From Larix kaempferi (lineage: Eukaryota; Streptophyta; Pinopsida; Pinales; Pinaceae), in assembly GCA_027924585.1 (NCBI GenBank), contig BSBM01000370.1:32447501-32511500 (forward strand): a DNA stretch of 64,000 nt, read 5' to 3'. Positions 1 to 12,029 of the stretch are shown piece after piece. Position numbers and translations under genes: made by a program. The stretch's first letter is position 1; each line of letters opens with the position of its first letter. Under the pieces are notes generated by a model. That model did not search any database. It was not told the DNA's origin and was given only the letters and a program-made list of their open reading frames with translations.

Positions 1-1000
1 TGTTGTTTCTTGTGCCAATTCCACAATCTTCTTCTCAGTCCACTTCTCTTTGGTTTTCTTCTTCTTCCCTGATTTGTGTAGTCTTGATTACTTATGTGCA
101 CTTGGTGGTTTTTTCCACTTATCCCCCTCAAAGTACCGTGCTTTCAAGATGGCTTTGTCAATAGTATTAGGCTTGAACAATAATATTTGACGTCAAATAT
201 GGGGTAGCAACACACACAAATATATGATTAGCATGTCTAGAATTTTGAGGGAGACCCCTTGTTGAATGGATTTCTTCCCGAACCCATGCCGTGAACTCCT
301 GCACAAATTTCCCTTGCCTCTGTCTGAAATAGTGCCACACGATCTGTTGGTGCCCAAAATAACCAACTTGGTAGAATTGGGCCTTGATCATGTCCTTAAA
401 AACCTCCCAATCAGCCACCAGTGGTTTACTCCAATGCTCTTCCTATGACATCACTCTCCCAACATGCTAACGCATGACCTTCAAGCTTTAATTAGACAAA
501 AGCAATCCTTTGTCTTCCTGTGACTTCGTGCATATTGAAGTACACCTCCATCTATTGTAGTCATTGGTTTAATTTGATTTCATCAACATCCCCTACATAT
601 GGTTTAATATCCACCTTTTCCTCCACACGAGAAGGAATCTAAGACCTGCCATAGCTATATTCTCCCATCTTCATCTCAAGCTTGTGACTAGTCCTTGAGT
701 CCCTGACTTCATCATGTTATGAGTCCTTTGCATTCTGAACTATCAAATGTGTTAGCATATCAGTTAATGAAGCTATGTTTCTTTCTATTCGGGAAAATCT
801 AACTTCATCTCCTTCTCCTTCATTACCTTCTAGCATATTATCTACCATTGTTGGCCTTCTAACTTCCTACAACCCCATTACTAATGCAATTCCCTTGTCA
901 CGATACCCTCCATGAGCATTTACCATGCAATTATTTTGAGAGATGTCAAATTTGGGCTCTAATACTTTTATGATCCATAAAGTGTGGTCCTATGGTCCAC
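1..1000 (-). pseudogene. Ty3/gypsy gag fragment
   Basis: Translating the minus strand from about 870 down to 1 gives a degenerate retrotransposon Gag, the structural protein that packages element RNA. The N-terminal part (about 870-720) is helical, with motifs such as FSRIERNIASL. It is followed by DVDEIKLN, MEVYFNMHEV and QRIAFV around 650-480. The best open stretch is at 418-167 (DWEVFKDMIKAQF, then VQEFTAWVREEI), which is the usual Retrotrans_gag order. Stops at several points show it is dead. The lysine-rich segment near position 1 suggests the fragment continues off the left edge. It lies directly downstream, on the minus strand, of the candidate LTR at 1106-3126, as expected for the 5' part of one element. 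The family assignment rests on motif resemblance only. Confidence 0.65.
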
Positions 1001-1105
1001 ACTTTCACCAAAACAAATCTATTTCTAAAATGTTCATGGGTGTTGAGGTTTAATCCTTGGTTTGTACCCCTTGATTTAATTTGATATATCTCCTTCACTT
1101 ATTTA

Positions 1106-3126
1106 TGTAATGTCCCTTGTTAGGAATTTTATTAAAATGACAATTTTTCACTTTTTTCCCTAGTTAGGCCTTTGACTAGTTTTGATCTCTAGGTCCCAAA
1201 TTTGCCCCAAATGATCCCAAATCTTCTGAGAAGGTATATGAATGATATTAGAACATAAATATGTGTTTCAGGGATTCCTTTGGACTTTTAAAATACTTCT
1301 GCAAATCCTCTTTCAATTCTGGTCAATGTAGGTAACTTTACTAGTGATTTCCCTTTGACTAGTATTGGTCTCTATGTCCCAAATTGACTCCAAATGCCTT
1401 CAAATATTCAAGGAAGGTGTATGTATGATATTAGGACTTGAATATGATGTTCATGGATGAAATATGGCCACCAAAAGACCTCTGAAAACTCTCTTAAGAT
1501 TCTGGACCAAGTATGTAATTTTACTAGTAATTTGGGGTTCAAATCCCCCTGGGGTACGTACTGAAAATGGCTTCCCAAATGCCTCCAAACCCACTCAAAT
1601 TTCTGAACATAGGTAGGGAATGTATTAATGATGTTATTAAGGTCTCATGTGCACCATTAATTGATTATTATATATGTTCAAAACCTCTCCCATTCAACTG
1701 CAAAAATCACCAATTCACCCCTTGGGGAAATGACACTATTTCTTCTCCCAATGCAATTAAACTGAGTAAAAATACTTCAAATGCTCAAGTACAGTACATG
1801 AAACTTGTAAAATACATCCATGGCAGTACATTAATCACAAATGCATCAGAGAATCATCCATTCATACGAAATCATTAGCATTACATTGATTCACAACAAG
1901 GTAGTGGGAAAATGGCACTGTCCTTTCATTAAAATTGAGATTTATACATTTCTACTTGGAATTTCGACCTGAAAATTTCTGGAGATGAATAAAAGAGTAT
2001 TTAATTCATATTACAAAATAAATGGGGCCTTAGAATCTCCCCCAAAGAGTACAATAGCTCACCAAAAACGCCCTCCCTCAAGGATCAAGAATATGCCATC
2101 AAAACTGGAAATGGTTGAAGGAGTGAGCTGCAATAGAAGAAACCATGAGCTTCCCTGTAGATTACACCTGAAAATAAAGACTCCATTAAAGCTCCAAATG
2201 AAAGGTCTGAATGGCCTTTCCAATTGCCAACTTGGATGGGAATCTTTCACCCTCGAAATTGGCTAAGGCAAGCAACTAGTCATCCACTAGCTCTCCCTCT
2301 TCACAAATGCAATTGCAAATTCTAAAAATGATCAAAAGCTGGTTTCATTCTTTGTTATTGACATTTATAAAGTTCTAATGTCCTCCATGGGTCGAATTCC
2401 TTCCAAGAGACTCATGCCAACTCAAGTTGGGAAGAGATTCCAAAGAACGCCACTTGTACAACAATTCCTAGTCTCCCACTTCCACCAAATCACATGTGGA
2501 AGCATCTTAGCTGCCCTAACACCCTTGAGCGCCCTCTTGGAGTCTATTTTTAGCCCTGAAATGTCATATATGTCATATGTCAGCCTTCAGGTCTGATTTG
2601 TGTCATAGGTGTCATAGCATTTTCATCATTGTTGTCATAGAGCTAGGGAATCTAGCCCAAGTGTCTCACTAGCTCCAAATTGCCTCTTCCTCTTCCATGG
2701 GAGTTACTCTTCATCTATATTTCGACCTTGGATGAGTCATGCCATGAATAATACCTTTTGGAATCCCCCAAGTATGTTACCATTCACCTTGAATTCAAAT
2801 TGGTGAGAGAATGATGCCAAGTGTAGTGGGGAAATCTAGCCATATGTGGGTCCCACTTCCTCCATGTGTCTTCATGATCAAATGCCACTTTGATTTTCAC
2901 TTGTATATATTTATCTAGCTCCTTTATTAAATATTTATGCCATTCTAATGTTCAAACATCATTTATTATCTTCCTTATTCCAAATTCCAAAGCTTCCACC
3001 CCAAACCTAGGAAACTAGTAATTTTCCTCCTTGGCAATTATTTGACCCTTAACATCAATTTTACAAACTCTAATGATTATGGCCAATGTGATTAGGCCAT
3101 TGTGACCCAATTCCAAATTTGGGACA
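1106..3126 (-). repeat. Probable 5' LTR of the left-edge gypsy element
   Basis: The plus strand opens with TGTCCC at about 1111 (or TGTAATGTCCC at 1106) and closes with GGGACA at 3121-3126. These ends form a short TG...CA terminal inverted repeat typical of an LTR. The element's gag remnant begins about 240 bp beyond it on the minus strand. No clean primer-binding site is visible at the inner edge, and the partner LTR is outside the window, so the boundaries are provisional. The minor open frames at 1567-1878 and 1985-2266 look fortuitous. Confidence 0.45.
1169..1533. repeat. Tandem duplication, ~182-bp unit, inside the LTR
   Basis: Two diverged copies follow one another. Both start with CTTTGACTAGT, pass through GGTCCCAAAT or TGTCCCAAAT, ATGATATTAG and TTCTGG, and end in TTTACTAGTGATTT or TTTACTAGTAATTT (about 1169-1350 and 1351-1533). 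A weaker third partial copy seems to start near 1590 (CTTCCCAAATGCCTCCAAA). Internal duplication of LTR sequence is common; no function is inferred. Confidence 0.6.
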
Positions 3127-5639
3127 TGATAGTTTATTGGAACACATAACATTACAACAAGCCATGGAACCAACTTTTGGTGGCCAACAATACGTTACTA
3201 CTCCTTAGCTTCAATCCCATGCAAATTATGGTAAACAGAACCCAATGCATATAACCTTAGAATGACAAGAATACCCAGAACCATGCCAGATTAATTAATC
3301 GACTGCTCATGTATCAATTAGGGGATTTATTTAACAACACATTTCTTGGGACTAAACATGACAAGGTAGAATGATCACACCTACAACATTGGATGTAGGG
3401 ACTAAACATCATTAAATTGCCAACACATCAATAAATTCAACATAAATACAACCAATGGAATGAGATGACTAGACAACAAGAGAGAAATATAATCTCGATG
3501 ATCCTTCAACTAAAGAATTTAGGGTTCCCCATAATAATTCATATACATTTAGAACTTTCCAAACCTCCCAATTGACGACAATTGAAAACCATTAATTCAA
3601 CAATACAAATATTTATATCCCGATGTCCCCCAATGTGTGCCACATTAAAACCACTTTCATAAGTGGTATTGGGAGATAAGAGGGAAATTATCCTTCAAGC
3701 TATATTATCCTCTGAACTCCCTTCTTAGCCATCGATTGGAGAAGCTGTGGATGAATGGATCCCACGCTGCATAAATGAACTCTACCTGTCTCTCTCTTTC
3801 TCGATTTAATGGTTGTCGACAGTTATTTAAGCTTCCTCCGCTATAGAGATTTGAAAATAGACTAAACAAAAAGAAACAAATATGGTTCCCAACAATATAA
3901 GTTATGATTTAAGCATATAGAAACTATTGAAATGAACATTCAACATATAATCATGGGAAGAGGAGATGAAAAGAACACAGTTACTCTAATATTTTTCGTG
4001 TATTCATATTTGTGCAACTCCAATCCCCCTTTTATAGAGCTCGAACTGTGTTGATATGCACAATGAGGGTGATTGATCCCAATCTCTAAGGATGGGTCAA
4101 ATAATCTTTTATTGACAAAAATGAGATCAAATCCCAATGATCCTAACTCCTTGAACAAATTTTCTTAGAAATAACAATTACATACTAAATTAAGGAACCA
4201 AATCCCTTATCGCTAGCTAACCCTAATTTTAATTTGGAAAACCTTCTAGAGGTAAAATTTTAACTTTCATGATATGCTCATGCAGAAAAAGCCAAAGGTA
4301 TAGTCCAACCAAGTTAAAGAAATAGGGACCATTGTCTAATATATGATCCTTATCTTCCAGACTTGTGTAAATGTTTGTAAAAAATCCCTAGGGCCCTAGT
4401 ATGAGGTTATAGTGAAATTTGGGTTTTCATTTTTTGTAGATCCATGGGTTTAAATCCTGTTCCGTTGACCCGATACCCATAAAATTGTTGATCATTGCCT
4501 GGCCCTTCATGAATTTGATTCTCCTATTTATGCTTGGTGATGTGACTTCATACCATGGAGTATTTGTTGCCTTGGGAATACATCTTCTTGGTGTGCGACC
4601 ATTTTTTCCTTGAATCATCTCTCATGCAGATCTCCTTGGAAGAGCATTTCTGTTCTACTTTGTTCCCATTCCTTCCATTCCTTTCTCATTATGAGTTTTT
4701 TCGAAGCTTGGTGCTCGATTTGAATATTCGACCACTTGGTTTTCTTCATGACTAAAAGGGGAATCCATTTCCAAGGGGAATGGGATCACCTCCCCCCTAA
4801 CCTAGCCATCTTTAGGCTGGATCAGGACCAATGTCCAAGCAATGTCCAAGAAGTTGAGTGTATTAGTGTTAGGGTTTTTCCTACCTTCTTTCGGGTCGAA
4901 ACATATCTTGAGGATTACAACATTAATTCATATTGTAACATATCAACATTAAATATTTAATAATTCTCACACTACACTAAGTACAATAATTAGAATTTTT
5001 GCTTACATTTTGATTATCTACTGATAAATCCAATTCATTTCAATTTCTACATAATTGATAAGAAGAGATACATAACCTTATCAATTTTCAAAAGCACATT
5101 TAATCTTAAAATCTATTTACATTTTACAATTTAAAATTAAAATTTCATTTAAAATATATATTCATAATTTATAATCCCTATAAAATATTATTTACTTCTT
5201 CTTTGTCTAAAATATTAAGAAACACGTCTTTATCTAAACTACTAAGAAACACTGTCTTTTATTATTTTTTATAAATATTTAACCAAATTCACTATTATAA
5301 GATGAAGATGTCCTTCCACAAATCCATTAATCTATATATTTGTTTCATTTAAACAAATCCATTAACCTATTGAAATCAATTATATATTTCAAATAATTTT
5401 AATATAGTATTCATAATTATTTAATAAAAATAATTTCTTAAATATAAAATATATTTACTTTGATATAATATTTTAGATTAAAAAATATCCTCTCTTTATA
5501 TTAAAAATTATAATTTCTTTATATAAATGATTTAATAAAACTTAATCAACTTCATTTTATGATTCTATATAAATTGTTTTAAAAAATGTAACATTTTAAA
5601 TAAATAAATTTATTATTAAAAATGTGTTTATAGTATATA
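3127..5639. other. Intergenic DNA with no recognisable gene
   Basis: The first part has mixed composition, and the DNA becomes strongly AT-rich after about 4960. Short open frames at 3940-4158 (minus), 4427-4618 (minus), 4555-4755 (plus) and 4736-4960 (plus) show no domain or family motif I recognise. Old, unidentifiable transposon debris is the likeliest content. Confidence 0.6.
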
Positions 5640-5745
5640 AGTATGGGACACAAGTAAGTTAAGCTGATTTGAACTTGTAACCTCTATTTACAATATGTTC
5701 TTCATAATGAATCACCACTTGAACTACACTCCTACAAGTTCATTA
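5640..5745 (-). repeat. SINE-like fragment (5' tRNA-related part)
   Basis: Read on the minus strand, this segment has a pol III A-box-like sequence (GTGTAGTTCAAGTGG) and, about 45 bp further on, a B-box-like sequence (GGTTACAAGTTCAAATC). It then continues CAGCTTAACTTACTTGTGTCCCAT. It matches the 5' half of the fuller copy at 7188-7417 nearly base for base in the box regions, but lacks the 3' half and the poly(A) tail. It is a decayed or truncated SINE rather than a tRNA gene: the tRNA fold is not maintained and no discriminator end is visible. Confidence 0.55.
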
Positions 5746-6069
5746 ATAACATTTTAAATTTGATTTATTTATTAATATTTTTATTATTATTATGAATTGT
5801 GCTTATTAAAAATTCACTTATAAATAATATTCAATAATAATTTTAAGTTCAAGTTTATGGAAATGTACATACACTATCTCTCAAAATAATGATTTGAACT
5901 ATGACTAAGATTGCTATTACACAATATTTATCATTTTTCTATTTCCTATTTTTTATTTATTTTTAATACAACAAATATATTCTCATTTGTTATTTTTAAT
6001 GTCTTTTAAAAATATAAAATAAATAATATTAATTATTCCTCAACAAAAATCTCAATTTAATTTATAAAT

Positions 6070-7130
6070 AATAATTTTCTTTTTTGAGTACTCCTTCCAC
6101 CTTTTATAAATTCTCAAAAGTAATATAACAAAAGCTATGCTATCACAACCCAAAAAAAGTCATTAATCATGTTAATCTCAAATTAGGTCCCTCTTTCATC
6201 CTAAACTCCAAAACAATATACAATGTGTTCAGAAGCACCCAAAACAATATACAATGTGTTTACAAGCATCTTACTGACAAATATATTTATTAGTATCTAA
6301 AAATAAATCTCAAATATAAAAACAAATAGCATTGCCAATCCCTGAGGGCCGACAACCATCTTTCATTGGACAACCCTTTTCTTTTCTCAATAGATATACA
6401 TCAAACATACACCAACAATTCTGTTTCTAATAATATGGATCTCCGCAACCATGTGTATTAGAATAAAATTTTCTAGTGCCCTTTCCTCTTTCATTCATTC
6501 TATGACTCACAATGGATCATCCATTATTTGAATCTTTTGCACGTGTCTTTATTTGATGCCACACTTCATACCAGTTTTAATAATAATAATCTATTTTTAA
6601 GGTCATTGCTAAGCGAGACAACAATTTGATGTATGAGACCTCCTTGTTTGTGGGATAAGGGACCCCCTCTGCGAAGCAATTTAACTGCTAAATTCTATAG
6701 AGGTATACATACCCTACCCCCCTCTGGATTTGAACATGTGACCTCCTAGGAAGGAACACATGTTCTTAACCATTAGGCCCGCTCAAGTTGTACTCTAAAC
6801 TTCAATTTTGTTATTTAAACTTTTACTTAAGCTCACTTTCAATTTAAATCAATAGGAGTAAGATAGATAAATTATCCCCCTTGCCCCTCCAATTAATGGA
6901 CCTACTTGGACTGCGCCATCAAAATAGACCTAAAGAGATGTAGGTGGAATCTGACTAACTAGATGTAGATTTTTTATGATAAAATTACACCCCCACATAA
7001 TAATAAAAAGCAATACCTTATAACACTTACTGCATTCTTTACATTATGTCTTCCCCATGTTTCAACAATCATGTTCCTATGTCTTCCCCTGTTTCCACAA
7101 TCATGTTCCTTAAGTTAAGAGCTCTGTTAA
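6070..7130 (+). repeat. Unclassified ~1-kb dispersed repeat, copy 1
   Basis: This stretch is collinear, in the same orientation, with about 20590-21730. Shared anchors in order are ATTCTCAAAAGTAA, TTTCATCCTAAAC, ATTAGTATC, AATAGATATACAT against TATAGATATACAT, TTTTCTA(G/A)TGCCCTTTCC, the CCTCCAAT(T/C)A(A/G)T block, and AATAATAAAA(A/G)GCAAT. A tRNA-derived SINE (6576-6795) interrupts this copy and is absent from the other. No coding potential, terminal repeat or pol III box can be tied to the repeat itself. Confidence 0.6.
6576..6795 (-). mobile_element. tRNA-derived SINE (family 2), probably complete
   Basis: On the minus strand the element begins near 6795 and shows an A box at 6779-6765 (GGCCTAATGGTTAAG) and a B box at 6743-6726 (GGTCACATGTTCAAATCC). 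About 130 bp of unrelated body follows, then a short ATT-repeat tail at about 6590-6576. SINEs are transcribed by RNA polymerase III from these internal boxes and are copied by LINE reverse transcriptase. The homologous dispersed repeat at 20590-21730 lacks this segment, so the other copy acts as a pre-insertion site. I could not identify a convincing target-site duplication. Confidence 0.65.
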
Positions 7131-7187
7131 AATAAAATCTTAAATTTATAGATAATGATGTTTGATTCAAATGTACAATAAATATGT

Positions 7188-7417
7188 GTTTTTTTTTTTG
7201 TAATTAGCGGAATCGAAAACTGGGAAGGGGCTAGTACTCGCGTGACACGAGATCTAGGGATCCAATCCTGTCCGCTACCACTATACCCTTAGGTGCACCC
7301 ACACAGCCCACAAGCATGGGACACGGGTAAGCCGAGATGATTTGAACTTGTGACCATCATTTACAAACATTTCCTTCATATCAAACGAATTGTCAGTTAA
7401 ACTACACCCCTACGGAC
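7188..7417 (-). mobile_element. tRNA-derived SINE (family 1) with poly(A) tail
   Basis: The minus strand carries an A-box-like sequence at 7406-7392 (TGTAGTTTAACTGAC) and a B box at 7355-7339 (GGTCACAAGTTCAAATC). A ~140-bp body follows, ending in a run of at least ten A (T-run at 7188-7199 on the plus strand). A second tRNA-like stretch (GGGTATAGTGGTAGCGG, then GGATCC) near 7285-7240 may be a dimeric or tandem tRNA-like head. The 5' half is shared with the fragment at 5640-5745. It is not an isolated tRNA gene, because a long body and poly(A) follow the B box. Confidence 0.65.
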
Positions 7418-7499
7418 GATATAAAATAAAGATGTTATTCTTTTCATTTAAACAAATTAATTAATATGTTAGAAATCAATTACACACTTTAGATAATTT

Positions 7500-8590
7500 G
7501 AAAAAAATATTTATAAATGTTAATTAAAAAACAAGATCATAAATATGAAATATGTTTACTTTATTATAATATTCTATATTAATATTTTGAAATCAATTAC
7601 ACGTCCTAAATAATTTGAAAAATAATTATAATTGTTAAATAAAAAGTAAGTTTATAAATATGAAATATGTTTACTTTATTATAATATTTTATATTAAATA
7701 ATATCATTTATTTATTTATAGTAATTTAAAAAAATAAAAGGTAAGTTTATAAATATGAAATATGATTATTTTATTATAATATTTTATATTAAATAATATT
7801 CAATAAAATTTGTAATGTAAGATAATTTTTTTAATAATATTCGAAATTGTTACAATAAAATACTTTTTAATAATTAAACATATTATTTATAAAAATTGAA
7901 TATAGATAAGAAAATAATAAATTCTTCTACTTACTAATTCATAAATTTAATTAACAATATTTTTTCCAAAAGAAAAAAGCATAAGATTTAATTAACAATA
8001 TATGTATTAATAATTAATAATTTTAATTGCGCTGGTTATACAAATACTCAATGTTATTTCTATATTGAAATTCTAATAATTTTATCAAAATTATTTATTA
8101 CTAACTATATGTTATTAGTTAGCGATAAATATTACATCGTTATTGATAGAGAGGTTAATGTTGACAATATGGAGAATTATGATAAGGGATATGATGTTAC
8201 ATTCTCATAAAGTTGTCATTTTATGATAAAGGGATATGATGTTACATTCTCATAAAGTTGTCATTTTATAATAATGTTGACAATTTTCATTGTGGTTGTG
8301 ACATTTGTAATAATGATGACATTTCTTAATAGTAGTTGATAGGCATCATTTATCATTGTTTCTATATCATAAATCATTATTTATTATGTTTTAATTATAT
8401 ATATTTTAATTAGAAAAAAACTGTAACTTGTTATTGTTTTTAATCAATTTTTACAACATTGTTTATAATTAATCATATTAAATTGGTTCACTTTTAAAAT
8501 TATAACTAAGATTTTTCTCTCATTTTCCCTTAAAATCTATTATATTTATAGTTATAGAATTTTAAATTTAGGTTCCCAACATTTGAACAT
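7500..8590. other. AT-rich intergenic DNA with short tandem duplications
   Basis: No gene is visible. A ~100-120-bp motif containing AAATATGAAATATG and TTATTATAATATT recurs three times between about 7530 and 7800; a diverged relative lies at 5440-5480. A 45-bp block starting GGGATATGATGTTACATT is duplicated head to tail at about 8185-8270. Confidence 0.6.
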
Positions 8591-8681
8591 AAAACTAAAA
8601 GAATTTGAAAAACCAATAGGACACTTGATATACAATCCTCCTAAAAAAATATATCAGTGAACCTTAAAAATAGGTAATAAT

Positions 8682-11600
8682 TCATCTAGGAGCTCTTTTA
8701 GTGCCTCTTCTTAGCAATCCTTGTTCCTCAAATTCTTCAAAATGGATTTGACCTTCTTCGATACCAATATCCTTTTTTGACGAGCTATCAACTACAATAT
8801 TGAATTGTCTATAAATATGCCTAAAAGAAAGAGAATGAAAGTGATTTTTCATCTCCCCAATTCTGAGTTTCCAATGTTCTAATATAGTAGCTTGAAGATT
8901 GGCTTTTCCAAAAACCCAATCCACTATAATGCTAGAATTACCATCCACCCGCAAGGATTAAAGATTATTATTATCAGCAAAAAATAATATCCCCCATCGT
9001 GTCATGAGTTTTGCTTTGGTATTAGTTCCTTCCCTACATCCCATCCAAATAAGATAACTATGATTTCTTCTTACTTTAATGACCATTCCATCTCCACAAA
9101 GGCCTTTATGTGATGATGCATCGAAAAATCTCACGGGTTGATCATCTGAGAAAATAGGAACAAAAATACTTTTGACAGGTGCTTCCTTCTGATCTTTGTA
9201 AAATTCCTTATAAGCTCCTACTATTTTGGAAACAACAATAAAAGCATTATTCCTAGCTTCTTCAAAAATGACTAAATTCCTACCAAATACCCTAGATGAT
9301 AAAGAGAGGAAGCTCTTTGTGTAAGAAAATCTTTTTGTTCCACTGATCAAGACAATCTTCAAAAGAAAGATTTGACCAACAGTAAGGAATATTAAGTCAA
9401 TTTGAAACCTCCTTCCATTCTTGTCAAGCAAAGTTATAGGAAACAAACAAATGATCAACATATTCCTCATCTAACTTACAAAGATAACAAAAATTTGGCC
9501 CAATACCACCCCTTTTAATGAAGTTATCCAAGTCAAAATTTTGTTTTCCAAGACTAACCACTAGAAAAGCTTCAGTTTTAAAGGGAATCACCACTTCCAA
9601 ACTGACTGAAACCACCATTTATCACCATGCTCCATTGAATTCAAGATAATAGTCTCATAGGCTAATTTTGCAGTTACTTGTCCTGTAGTAGTGTTCCATG
9701 ACCAAATTAATTGGCCCTCCGTATCAGTCAACCTTACCCCACAATGTATGAGACCCCTTATGTAATGATTCCATTCATCATCTAAATCATCTTGTTGACC
9801 CAAATCAACATCCATAATCCAATACTTTGAATCATTTATTTTTGCCTCTAGTCTTTTAACATGAGCTAAAGATCTAAATCCAAAATTATCTAGGTAAGAT
9901 ACAATAGCAGGAGAAAGCTTGTACTAGTCTTCCCCTCTAATGAAGGGGTCTTCACCCAGTTTGATTTGTTTTCCATTACCAACATTCCATGCAATCCATA
10001 TTTCTAAATAAGAAATAGAGTCACATAGACCTCTCCATCTATTTGAGGTATTTGTTGACTTTTTAATTGGTGCTCTAAACCAATCAATCACTGATTTATT
10101 CTTTAAATATTTTGCTTGGACTACCTCACTCCACAATTAGTTTCCCACCAAGACTATCCACAAGATTTTCACGGACAAAGCTTGATAAAAAAAGTAAATG
10201 TTTTTTATTCCCCACCCACCAATTTGTTTTGGCAAAGAGATCTTATCCCACCTTACTAAATGGATTCCTTCCTTTCTTTTCTCGCATGTCCACAAAAAAA
10301 CTAAACATATTCCGTCAAATCTTATTCAGAATGAACTTAGGAATTTTGGCTAAAGATAGCTAGTAGACATGAATATTTTCTAACACCGACTTCACTAAAA
10401 TAAATTTCCCTCCTAGGGAGAGCCACTTGTAACACCAATTTTTCAGTTTTATTGTCAACCTTCCTTACAAGATCGGGCCAATCCGTCTTCAGATAATTAT
10501 TTGGTTTAAGAAAATATCCAAGAATCCAAGATACTTAAATCCTATGTCAATATTTTCCATCCTAAATGGGAATAAAACCTTAATCTGCTCTAGAGCCTCA
10601 TATTCAACTTCATTAACCAAGAAAATTGACTTTTGCATACTGACCTCCATCCTCCACCCTTCATACCTGATGCCTCACATAATCCCATAATTAAATGATG
10701 AAAATCATTCCAATATTCCAATGAACCATTACCAAAGAGAAGAACATCATCCATGAATAGGAAATGTGTTATACAATGCTTGTAAATAATTTTAAATACT
10801 TAAGTCTTCCATCTCTTCTAGCCTTCTCTGTAAGTCTACTTAAGCCCTCAACCACAATCATAAACAATAGAGGAGACAATGGACAACCTTGTATGAGACC
10901 CTTATTGCTTTTAAACAATTTTGTGGGGGAACCATTAACCAACACAACAAAGTCAACAGAAGTCACACACCCCATAATCCAATTTATGACTTCTAGTTTG
11001 AGACCTATTTGAAAAAGTACTAATCTTAGAAAAGTCCAGTTGTCCTTGTCATAGGCTTTAACAAGATCCATTTTGAAAATTAGAGCCTTAATCTTTTTTA
11101 CCTTAATCTAATGCAAACTCTTTTGAGCCACACCTACAACATCCAAAATTTTCCTATTAAAAAGAAACGCAAATTGTTCTTTTGAGATAGACTTAGTCAA
11201 CAAAGATTTGAGCCTATTAGCAATTACTTTAGTGATGACTTTATATACCAAATTGCATAAGGAATTAGGTCCGAAGTCATTGAAAGAAGCAGGTTGAGAA
11301 ATTTTAGGAATAAGTGCAATGAATGTGACATTAATGGAACCTGTAATTGCTACATAGATAATGGACTCTTCTACCAAATCCAACAAGTCATCTCCAATCA
11401 GATAAAAAAACTCTAGAAAAAACTCTACAATCCAACCATCTGGACCAGGGCTTTTTGACTTGGAAAAAAGTTTTAAGATATCTTCAATTTCCTTCAAAGT
11501 TATGGGAATCCCAACACTTTGCGCTTCTTCAGTAGTGAAGAAATAAGGATAACACTGCAAGACTTTCATTTGAGAGCCAATAAAATTTCCACCAATCTCC

Positions 11601-11880
11601 TTAAAAAGATCCTTAGAGTGAGCTACAACAACCTCCTCCAATCCTTTTGGAGAAGTAATATTTTCTCCATTAAAACTCCTTAATTCCTAAATTGTATTGA
11701 TGATTCTTCACTGGTCTGCATATCTATGAAAAAACTTAGTGTTTTTATCTCCTTAAGACAACCAAATTGCTCTACTTTTGAACCTCTAGGCCTTCTTCTT
11801 CTAGCCTTAGAATTCTAGCTTTTCTTGGTTCTAGAGAACCAATTCGATCCTTTTCCAATTATGAAAAAGCCCTAGATGTT
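8682..11880 (-). pseudogene. LINE A ORF2, reverse transcriptase to RNase H
   Basis: In minus-strand order: a pre-RT segment near 11770-11700 (GDKNTKFFHRYADQ), then the RT N-terminus at 11641-11108 (SKSPGPDGW, FIALIPKIS, EQFAFLFNRK). The RT core follows at 11071-10740 (GLIQGCPLSPLLF), with the catalytic FMDD at 10757-10746 intact. The zinc-binding region is at 9618-9424 (FCYLC, then DHLF, with the last cysteine replaced by Tyr). RNase H is at about 9170-8690 (FFDASSHKG, VDGNSSIIVDW, VVDSSSKK). The RNase H glutamate position reads Lys (TKAKL instead of the usual AEL). Many stops and frameshifts make it inactive. The family would nick target DNA and copy its own RNA at the nick. Confidence 0.8.
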
Positions 11881-12029
11881 GTTTAAATATCTGTAGTGAA
11901 TTTCCTCATGAATGTTAACTAATTCTTGAGGTAATGATGAGTATCCTCAGGGGGGATTGAACTAGGGTTTAGTCATTCTGCATAATTTTTTTCATATATG
12001 TTAGACCTTCCAAAGGCGCTATGGATGGG

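Noticed and set aside
1567-2266. ORFs of 103 and 93 codons inside the left LTR
   Set aside because: No motif or homologous frame, and position within an LTR makes chance openness the simplest explanation.
6726-6779. Functional tRNA gene on the minus strand
   Set aside because: A and B boxes are present but the cloverleaf is not maintained, and a long SINE body follows. The same applies to 7339-7406 and 20251-20308.
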